In this document: positions 15,296 to 21,063 of the stretch, in pieces
Layout of the letters: every line of letters starts with the position of its first letter
How positions within the stretch are numbered: the first letter of the stretch is position 1
Assembly: GCA_003506735.1 (NCBI GenBank)
Contig: DNYS01000137.1
Location: 6,417-27,479 of the forward strand
Reading direction: 5' to 3'
Origin: Nitrospinota bacterium
GTDB taxonomy: Bacteria; UBA8248
DNA length: 21,063 bases
Made by a program: the position numbers and the translations under genes
Notes under the pieces: model-generated
Told to the model about the DNA's origin: nothing
Databases searched by the model: none
The model's input: only the letters and a program-made list of their open reading frames with translations

Positions 15296-16816
15296 ATGTT
15301 CTCCAAGATTCTCATCGCCAACCGGGGCGAAATCGCCGTCCGCATCATCCGCGCCTGCCGCGAGATGGGAATCCGCTCGGCGGCGGTTTACAGCGAGGCC
15401 GACCGGGAGTCCCTTCACGTCCCCATGGCGGACGAAGCCCATCCCATCGGCCCGGCGGCGCCCGCCGAAAGCTATCTGAACATCCAAACACTGGTCGATA
15501 CCTGCGTGAAATGTGGGGCGGACGCCGTTCATCCCGGCTACGGCTTCCTCAGCGAACAGGCCCCCTTCGCCGAGGCCTGCGGGGCGGCGGGGGCGACGTT
15601 CATCGGACCATCCCCCGAAACCCTCCGGTGCGCCGGGGACAAAATCGCCTCCCGGGCCGTGGCGGAGGCGGCGGGGGTTCCGGTGATCCCCGGAGCTGTG
15701 CCGGAAGGAGCCGCGCCGGAAGAAGATGACGCCGGGGCCTGGCGCGATGAGGCCGGCCGTCTCGGCTATCCGGTCCTGATCAAGGCCGCCGTCGGCGGCG
15801 GAGGGAGGGGCATGCGCCGGGCGGCGGGCCCAAGGGATATCGAGGATGCACTGGCCTCGGCGCGTGCGGAGGCCAGGGCGGCTTTTGGAAATGGCCTCCT
15901 CTACCTCGAAAAAATGCTTCCCGACGCGCGCCACGTCGAGGTGCAGATTCTCGGCGACGGGCGGGGCGGGGCGATCCACCTCGGCGAGCGGGAATGTTCC
16001 ATCCAGCGGCGGCACCAAAAGGTCTTCGAGGAAACCCCCGCGCCGGGCCTTTCGCCCGGAATGCGCGAGGAAATTCTATCCGCCGCCGTGCGCCTCGCCT
16101 CGGGGATGAACTACCGGGGGGCGGGGACGGTCGAGTTTTTGCTTCCGGATGAGGGGGGATTTTATTTTCTCGAGATCAACGCCCGCCTCCAGGTGGAGCA
16201 TCCGATCACCGAGATGGCAACGGGACAGGATCTGGTGGCGCTTCAAATCCGGATCGCCGCCGAGGGGAGGCTTCCCATCGCGCAGGATGAGGTCCGCTTC
16301 TCGGGCTACGCCATCGAGGCGCGCCTGTACGCAGAGGACCCGGCACGTGATTTTCTTCCCCAAACGGGGACGATCCGCGCGCTTCATCTGCCCACCGGGG
16401 ACGGGGTCCGGGTGGACGCTGGGATCGCGCCGGGCATCGCTGTCGGCGCCGATTACGACCCGCTCCTGGCGAAAATCGTTGTTTGGGGAGAGGACCGGGC
16501 CACCGCGCTGGACCGTCTCGAAGGGGCGCTCGCGGGACTCCGCCTCTCCGGGCTGCGGACGAACCAGGCTTTTCTCGCCGCGGTGGCGCGGCATCCCGCC
16601 TTCCGCTCGGGAGCGTTCTCGACGGATTTCATCGAGCACAACGCTGGCGAACTGGGCGGCGAGATCGCCGGAGACCGGATGGCGGACGCGAAAATCGCCG
16701 CTGTTCTAGGCGTCTACCTGTCCGAAAACAAACCTGCGGGGCCGGGACCGGAGGGCGGAAGGCGGCACGATCCGTGGGACCGCGTGGGCGGCTGGCTTCC
16801 GGGGGGTCTCGAATGA
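15296..16816 (+). CDS. Acyl-CoA carboxylase, biotin carboxylase subunit
   Basis: This ATP-grasp enzyme carboxylates biotin on its carrier. The 506-residue product starts MFSKILIANRGEIAVRII and has HPGYGFLSE (79-87), the ATP-binding KAAVGGGGRGM (163-173), ERECSIQRRHQKVFEE (231-246), and the catalytic FLEINARLQVEHPITE (291-306). A biotin carboxylase C-terminal domain ends around residue 450. Unlike typical methylcrotonyl-CoA carboxylase alpha subunits (about 650-700 residues), the chain stops without a biotin-carrier domain; that domain is the next gene. The first ATG was chosen; a TTG directly before it is possible. The stop overlaps the carrier gene as ATGA, implying coupled translation. Confidence 0.93.
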   Translation: MFSKILIANRGEIAVRIIRACREMGIRSAAVYSEADRESLHVPMADEAHPIGPAAPAESYLNIQTLVDTCVKCGADAVHPGYGFLSEQAPFAEACGAAGATFIGPSPETLRCAGDKIASRAVAEAAGVPVIPGAVPEGAAPEEDDAGAWRDEAGRLGYPVLIKAAVGGGGRGMRRAAGPRDIEDALASARAEARAAFGNGLLYLEKMLPDARHVEVQILGDGRGGAIHLGERECSIQRRHQKVFEETPAPGLSPGMREEILSAAVRLASGMNYRGAGTVEFLLPDEGGFYFLEINARLQVEHPITEMATGQDLVALQIRIAAEGRLPIAQDEVRFSGYAIEARLYAEDPARDFLPQTGTIRALHLPTGDGVRVDAGIAPGIAVGADYDPLLAKIVVWGEDRATALDRLEGALAGLRLSGLRTNQAFLAAVARHPAFRSGAFSTDFIEHNAGELGGEIAGDRMADAKIAAVLGVYLSENKPAGPGPEGGRRHDPWDRVGGWLPGGLE

Positions 16817-17337
16817 CACGCATCCGGTTCGAGGGCTGGGAGGCCGATATCTCGCCGGTGGGAGGGGTGGGCGGAAACGAATTCGCGGCTAGGATCGGCG
16901 GCCAGGAATATTCCGTCCGCCTGGTATCGTGGGAGGCGGGCCTTCTGACCTTCGAGGTGGACGGGCGCACCCTCTCCGCCGCCGCCGAGGTGCGGGATGG
17001 AAGGGCCGAGGTCATGCTGGAGGGCCGGCGCGCTTCGTTCCCCCTCGAGGAGGACAATGGCGGCAGCCCGGGCGAGGGGCGTTCTTCGGCTGGCGGAGAA
17101 TTCGGCCCCGTCCGGGCCGAACTGCCAGGCAGGATTCTCGAGGTCCGCGTCTCGGAAGGAGAACTCGTCCAGGCGGGGCAGGTGCTTCTCATCGCCGAGA
17201 CCATGAAGATGGAGCATCCCGTCCGCGCGGCGGCGGCGGCCCGGGTCGGACAGGTCCATGCCGCGGCGGGAACGCAGATCGCGGCGGGGGATGTGCTCCT
17301 TGAGCTTCATCCGCCCGGGGAGGGGCCCAAAGGGTAA
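16813..17337 (+). CDS. Biotin carboxyl carrier protein of an acyl-CoA carboxylase
   Basis: This 174-residue protein carries the biotin that shuttles carboxyl groups between the biotin carboxylase and carboxyltransferase. The C-terminal 75 residues are a biotinyl domain, VRAELPGRILEVRVSEGELVQ, then the biotinylation motif ETMKMEH with target lysine K132. Residues 1-80 are beta-rich (FEVDGRTLSAAAEV, EVMLEGRRASFPLEE) and resemble the linker between biotin carboxylase and carrier in fused alpha subunits. A low-complexity Gly/Ser/Glu hinge (about 81-97) separates the two. The ATG overlaps the biotin carboxylase stop, so this looks like a fused subunit split in two. It is the last carboxylase gene; a separate promoter candidate follows. 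Confidence 0.9.
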   Translation: MTRIRFEGWEADISPVGGVGGNEFAARIGGQEYSVRLVSWEAGLLTFEVDGRTLSAAAEVRDGRAEVMLEGRRASFPLEEDNGGSPGEGRSSAGGEFGPVRAELPGRILEVRVSEGELVQAGQVLLIAETMKMEHPVRAAAAARVGQVHAAAGTQIAAGDVLLELHPPGEGPKG

Positions 17338-17376
17338 TCCGGCCTGAATCTTCGACCCAAGCGCCCCGAAATCGCA

Positions 17377-17382
17377 TACAAT
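17377..17382 (+). promoter_or_regulatory. Possible -10 element (TACAAT) before the kinase-like gene
   Basis: TACAAT matches five of six bases of the -10 consensus, 37 bp before the ATG at 17420. No convincing -35 hexamer is visible at the right distance; TTCGAC is 20 bp upstream. Confidence 0.2.
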
Positions 17383-17419
17383 GGGGGCACCCTCATCCAC
17401 TCAAAACCGGGCCGGAGCG

Positions 17420-18148
17420 ATGGTCAAGAATCCCATTCCCATCGACGCGTTCTATCTGAATCCGGGCCGCGTCCTCGCGGGCAAGTATATCGTCGGGGAC
17501 TTGCTCGGTTCGGGTTGGGAGGGCGAAGTCTACCGCGTCACCGAGCGGACGACGGGGATCAGCCGCGCCATGAAACTCTTTTTTCCTCAGCGCAACCTCA
17601 AGGATCGGGCGGTCCGCTTCTACGCGACCAAGCTGCACCGCCTTCGGCATTGCTCCGCCGTGATCCAGTATCACCATTCGGATACTTTCACCTTTCAGCG
17701 GGCGAAGATTACGTTCCTCATCAGCGATCTGGTGGAGGGCAAACTTTTGTCCGATTTCATCGCCTCTCAGTTCGGGAAACGCCTCCAGCCCTACGAGGCG
17801 CTTCACCTTCTGAACGCACTCGCCACGGGAATCGAACAGATTCATTGTGTGCGCGAATACCACGGCGACATTCACGACGGGAACATCCTCGTCACGCGGA
17901 GCGGGATCCGCTTCAACGTCAAGCTGGTGGATTTCTACCAGTGGGGGCGGCCCGACAGCGCCAAGATCAAAGAAGACGTGATCGATCTGGTGCGCATTCT
18001 TTTTGACGCCGTGGGCGGGAGAAAGCATTATGCGAAGCAACCCCGAATGATCAAGGATATATGCTGCGGGCTGAAGCGGGGTCTCATCACCAAAAAATTT
18101 CCGACCGCAAGCCGCCTCCGCGCCCACCTGGAGTCGTTCGAGTGGTAG
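17420..18148 (+). CDS. Protein kinase-fold protein (atypical, DFY in place of DFG)
   Basis: The 242-residue product has a kinase layout: glycine loop LGSGWEGEVYRV (29-40), AMKLFF with the ATP-contacting lysine K52, a hinge ISDLVEGKLLSDFI (101-114), the catalytic loop YHGDIHDGNILV with D150 and N155 (HGD in place of HRD), and LVDFYQ with D171, where the DFG glycine is replaced by tyrosine. The C lobe is short, about 70 residues after DFY, and no membrane or sensor domain is attached. Such compact domains occur in bacterial Ser/Thr-like and small-molecule kinases. The preserved K, D, N and D argue for activity. The ATG has GGAG just before it. The alpha/beta hydrolase gene begins 50 bp downstream in the same direction, so the two may be cotranscribed. 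Confidence 0.75.
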   Translation: MVKNPIPIDAFYLNPGRVLAGKYIVGDLLGSGWEGEVYRVTERTTGISRAMKLFFPQRNLKDRAVRFYATKLHRLRHCSAVIQYHHSDTFTFQRAKITFLISDLVEGKLLSDFIASQFGKRLQPYEALHLLNALATGIEQIHCVREYHGDIHDGNILVTRSGIRFNVKLVDFYQWGRPDSAKIKEDVIDLVRILFDAVGGRKHYAKQPRMIKDICCGLKRGLITKKFPTASRLRAHLESFEW

Positions 18149-18198
18149 ACGGAGAAAGCATTTTCCCGCCTCATACGAAATCATAAAGGAGAGCGTTC

Positions 18199-19377
18199 AT
18201 GGCCATCAAAGCAAGGCGCAAGAGAGAGTGGTTCACCGCGTTTCCGGGCGACTACCGTTGGTCGTTCATCACTTCGATCAATTTGATGCGCGTGCAGGGA
18301 GGCTCCGCCGACACCTCCGAGATTTTCGAGATCTGCCGCCGCCTGGAGAGCAAGGTGGGCGACGATAAAGCTTGGGTGCGCGAGTGGTCCCGGATGGGGG
18401 ACCGCCTCCGCGCCATGGCCCAAGCCGCCCAGCGCAAGGGAAACCTCTATAGCGCGGCGGATTGCTACAACCGGGCCTGCAATTATTTTCAAACGGCTGA
18501 CCGCTTCTGGTTCCCGAAAAATCAAAAATCCAAGGCCCTCTACCGGAAATCCATCGACTGTTTTCACCGCTACCTGCGCTTGACGGACAGCCCGCACGCC
18601 GAGATTGTCGAGATTCCCTTCGAGGGCAAAAAAAAGCTTCCCGCCTATTTCGTTCACGCCCAGAACACACGGAAATCCAGGCCGCCCGTCGTCGTTCAGT
18701 ACACCGGCTTCGACGGGACGAAGGAGGGCGGCTATTCGCTGGCGACGCTGGCCCTCGTCCGCCGGGGGATGAGCGTCCTGCTCGCCGATACGCCCGGCGT
18801 GGGCGAGGCCATCCGGTTCCGGGGGATCTACCTGCGCCACGACTACGAGGTGGCCGGATCGGCCATTCTCGATTGGCTCGAAAAACGAAAGGACGTCAAC
18901 GCCCGGCGCGTCGCCATCTTCGCCTCAAGCCTCGGCGGCTACTACGCCCCGCGCACGGCAGCCATGGAGCCCCGCTTCAAGGCCGCCGTCGCCTGGGGGG
19001 CGCAGTGGGACTACCACGCCATCTGGAAGCGGCGCATCGAGGCCGCCTACAAGATTCAGCTTCCCTCGCCGGGCTCGCATCTGGCATGGAGCTTTAACAC
19101 CAAAACGGCCGAGGAGGCGCTGGTAAAACTCGAGGGCTTCCGGCTGGACGGCGTGGTGCAGAAAATGAAGTGCCCGTTCCTGCTCGTCCACGGCGACGAC
19201 GATCAGCAGATTCCCCTGAGGAACGCGAAGAAGCTCTTCAACGCGGCGGGCTCGAAGGACAAGACCCTCCGGGTCTACACCGGCCCGGACGGCGGCGCCC
19301 AGCACTGCCAGATGGACTACCTGCAGCCGGTGGTGGCCTACATGGCCGACTGGACCGCGGAAAAGCTCAGCGCGTAG
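18199..19377 (+). CDS. FrsA-like / DHPON-hydrolase-like alpha/beta hydrolase
   Basis: The 392-residue product starts MAIKARRKREW after a good GGAGAG. An N-terminal helical region (to about residue 130, with NYFQTADRFWFPKN) precedes an alpha/beta hydrolase core: VVVQYTGFDGTKEGG (164-178), LLADTPGVGEA (194-204), the nucleophile elbow IFASSLGGYYAPR with S244, HGDDDQQIP with the acid D335, and GGAQHCQ with H369. This layout matches the DUF1100/FrsA and 2,6-dihydroxypseudooxynicotine hydrolase group, which cleave carbon-carbon or ester bonds. The elbow reads ASSLG rather than GxSxG, as in some family members. The substrate is unknown. It follows the kinase-like gene and converges on the M20 gene with only six bases between stops. 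Confidence 0.82.
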   Translation: MAIKARRKREWFTAFPGDYRWSFITSINLMRVQGGSADTSEIFEICRRLESKVGDDKAWVREWSRMGDRLRAMAQAAQRKGNLYSAADCYNRACNYFQTADRFWFPKNQKSKALYRKSIDCFHRYLRLTDSPHAEIVEIPFEGKKKLPAYFVHAQNTRKSRPPVVVQYTGFDGTKEGGYSLATLALVRRGMSVLLADTPGVGEAIRFRGIYLRHDYEVAGSAILDWLEKRKDVNARRVAIFASSLGGYYAPRTAAMEPRFKAAVAWGAQWDYHAIWKRRIEAAYKIQLPSPGSHLAWSFNTKTAEEALVKLEGFRLDGVVQKMKCPFLLVHGDDDQQIPLRNAKKLFNAAGSKDKTLRVYTGPDGGAQHCQMDYLQPVVAYMADWTAEKLSA

Positions 19378-19383
19378 GCGAGC

Positions 19384-20706
19384 TCAGCGCACGCCCAGGG
19401 GATTTGGCTTCTGGTCCTTGGGGATCAGCGGGTCGTAGGTGAACCCCTGCGTTTTTTCCTCGAATTCGGCGCGGACTTCGCGCAACAACCCCTCGTCCGA
19501 GATCAGCTCTATGATCGAGGCCGCCATCGTTTTCGCGGCCGTGAGCATCCCCTTCTCGCCGATCTCCATGCCGTACTGCTGGGTGGCGAGCCAGCTGTGG
19601 CCCGGCGTGCCCGGCGCGTGGCAGGCGGTGTAGAGGTTTCCCAGGGGCGCGAGCCAGCTCACGTTTCCGCGCTCGTTGCTGGGCCGGGTGTGCTCCATGT
19701 TCAGGGGGAGAATTTCTTCGCACAAGGGCTCGTCGAAGCCGACCTTTTTGGCGAAGGCGCGCTCCTCGTCCGTGTAGGTGTGGGCGCCCACGCCCTCGAG
19801 ATTCCGCTGGACGCAGTTCGATAGCGCCAGGTTGGGCAGGGTCTCGTAGACGGCGGTGAGGAGGGTCTCCTTCATTTTGGTGTCCGAGGCCAGCGCGCCC
19901 GCCCGGGCGCAGTTTCGCACCCGCTCACTGAGTTCGTTGACGATGGCGCGGTTCGGACCGCGGACGTAGTACCACACCCGCCCGTAGGAGGGCACGACGT
20001 TGGGGGCGACGCCGCCGTCCTTGATGACGTAGTGAATCCGCGCGGCCTCAATCATGTGTTCGCGCATCATGTTGACGCCGTAGTTCATGATCTCGATCCC
20101 GTCGAGGGCGCTCCGTCCGTTCCAGGGGTCGCGGGCCGAGTGGGCACTTTCGCCGAAAAACTCGAAGGCCATCGAATCCATGGCGTTGGTGCTTCCTGCG
20201 CGGGTGTAGTTTCCCCAGTGGGGGTGCCAGGAGATGACGGCATCGAGGCCCTCAAAGGCGCCGTCGCGCGCCATGTAGACCTTTCCCTCGAGCGTCTCCT
20301 CGGCCGGGCAGCCGAAGACGACCACCTGGCCCGGCGCCCCGGCCTCGCGCAGGGCGCGGTGGGCGGCGATGCCCGCGTAGGCGCAGGCGGTTCCGAACAG
20401 GTTGTGTCCGCAGCCGTGGCCCTGCTCGCTGTGGGAGGGGCCGCAGTGGGGGAGAGCGTCGTATTCGCCCAAAATGCCGATCGTGGGGCCGCCCTCTCCC
20501 GCGCGCGCGATGAAGGCGGTGGGCAGGTCGCCCACCCCGCGCTGGACCTCGAAACCGTTTTGCTCGAGGAGGTCTTCGAGAAGCTCCGCCGATCTGAATT
20601 CCTCCAGGGCCACCTCGGCGAAGCTCCAGATCTCGCGGGCGATCTCCTTCGCCTCGCCGCGCTGGGTTTCGATGTATGTGAGCGCTTTTTGCTTGATCGC
20701 TTCCAT
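19384..20706 (-). CDS. M20 family amidohydrolase, AbgB-like
   Basis: The 440-residue product is an M20D metallopeptidase/amidohydrolase. Metal-binding and catalytic segments are LGEYDALPHCGP (79-90), EQGHGCGHNLFGTACAYAG (94-112) with H101, CPAEETLEGKVYMARDGAFE with E136/E137, and SWHPHWGNYTRAGS. It continues with a dimerisation lid (FGESAHSARDPWNGRSALD). A C-terminal CHAPGTPGHSWLATQQYG block resembles p-aminobenzoyl-glutamate hydrolase subunit B. The start MEAIKQKALTY was chosen because GGAGG lies eight bases before its ATG; the frame stays open further upstream without homology. It follows the VOC-domain gene on the same strand. The substrate could be an N-acyl amino acid or aminobenzoyl-glutamate; this cannot be decided here. 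Confidence 0.88.
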   Translation of the reverse strand: MEAIKQKALTYIETQRGEAKEIAREIWSFAEVALEEFRSAELLEDLLEQNGFEVQRGVGDLPTAFIARAGEGGPTIGILGEYDALPHCGPSHSEQGHGCGHNLFGTACAYAGIAAHRALREAGAPGQVVVFGCPAEETLEGKVYMARDGAFEGLDAVISWHPHWGNYTRAGSTNAMDSMAFEFFGESAHSARDPWNGRSALDGIEIMNYGVNMMREHMIEAARIHYVIKDGGVAPNVVPSYGRVWYYVRGPNRAIVNELSERVRNCARAGALASDTKMKETLLTAVYETLPNLALSNCVQRNLEGVGAHTYTDEERAFAKKVGFDEPLCEEILPLNMEHTRPSNERGNVSWLAPLGNLYTACHAPGTPGHSWLATQQYGMEIGEKGMLTAAKTMAASIIELISDEGLLREVRAEFEEKTQGFTYDPLIPKDQKPNPLGVR

Positions 20707-20741
20707 GTGCTTTTCCTCCTCGGTGGAGACGCGCGCCCCGC

Positions 20742-21063
20742 TCAGGCTGCCGCCGGATCGATCCAGTTGAGCTCGATCAGATTGCCGTCCGGGTCCTTGA
20801 GGAAAACGAGTTTCCGCTCGGGGACGCGGGCGAGAATATCGCATACGAGTTCGACGCCAGCCGCCTTGAGGTGATCTACGGCGGCCTCCATGTCCTTTAC
20901 CCAGAACGTCAGGTAGCGGAATCCCGCCAGCTTGTCGGCCAGCGGATCGGCGGCGGGCGGCGCGTCCTTCCATTCGAGAAGCTTGATGAGGATGACGCCG
21001 AACTTGAGAGCGTGCAGCCGGAGGTCGCCCGTGCCGAAACCGGCCTGGGCGATGAGATCGCCC
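20742..21063 (-). CDS. VOC/glyoxalase-fold protein, N-terminally truncated by window end
   Basis: The last 106 residues of a VOC-superfamily protein are encoded on the minus strand, running off the window at its 5' end. The sequence has FRYLTFWVKDMEAAVDHLKA followed by ARVPERKLVFLKDPDGNLIEL. The FLKDPDGNLIEL block is the typical C-terminal metal-ligand motif of glyoxalase/bleomycin-resistance/dioxygenase proteins, with the glutamate as metal ligand. It ends NWIDPAAA. The M20 gene starts 35 bp downstream, so both may be in one operon. The reaction cannot be predicted. Confidence 0.85.
   Translation of the reverse strand, partial: GDLIAQAGFGTGDLRLHALKFGVILIKLLEWKDAPPAADPLADKLAGFRYLTFWVKDMEAAVDHLKAAGVELVCDILARVPERKLVFLKDPDGNLIELNWIDPAAA

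Noticed and set aside
19364..19390. Direct repeat AGCTCAGCGC spanning the convergent stop codons
   Set aside because: It is only 10 bp and lies within coding ends of two genes; chance in GC-rich DNA is the simplest explanation.
1..21063. CRISPR arrays, tRNA and rRNA genes
   Set aside because: No regularly spaced repeats, cloverleaf-like sequences or conserved rRNA segments were seen on either strand.

Overview
The window is a GC-rich bacterial segment carrying mostly metabolic genes. It holds a complete coenzyme F420 biosynthesis operon, an acyl-CoA carboxylase cluster and a probable selenoprotein. Together these suggest an uncultured environmental bacterium (for example a Tectomicrobia-like, deltaproteobacterium-like or related lineage) that can insert selenocysteine. 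The lineage is inference: no rRNA or tRNA gene was seen.

Left edge (1-2458): a degraded region. A phage-tail/LamG-like reading frame, broken in a G run, runs into the C-terminal third of a TldD/PmbA-type protein. After it come a small orphan membrane protein on the minus strand and about 900 bp without convincing genes. That stretch contains a pair of 20-bp imperfect inverted repeats resembling a miniature mobile element.

Minus-strand block (2459-11533), read right to left: aroE, a CaiB/BaiF CoA-transferase, cofG, cofH, an FrhB-like iron-sulfur flavoprotein, a nitroreductase of the FbiB C-terminal type, cofD, cofC and cofE. Most F420 genes overlap by ATGA. The set covers FO synthesis (CofG, CofH), side-chain attachment (CofC, CofD), a likely dehydro-F420-0 reductase, glutamylation (CofE) and a candidate F420-linked redox enzyme. 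Two of these genes (cofG at its start, frhB at two places) appear to lack one base in 4-base homopolymers. This is probably sequencing error, but could be real.

Plus-strand block (11671-19377): a zinc alcohol dehydrogenase; an AhpD/carboxymuconolactone-decarboxylase-family protein whose active-site CxxC is encoded Cys-x-x-TGA (likely selenocysteine); a three-gene biotin carboxylase system (carboxyltransferase beta, biotin carboxylase, free-standing biotin carrier); a small kinase-fold protein with a DFY instead of DFG motif; and a FrsA-like alpha/beta hydrolase. 

Right edge (19384-21063, minus strand): an M20-family amidohydrolase preceded by a VOC/glyoxalase-fold protein that runs off the window. 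The most notable item is the Sec-containing AhpD-like protein. Next are the F420 operon with its embedded FrhB-like protein and the atypical kinase-hydrolase pair.
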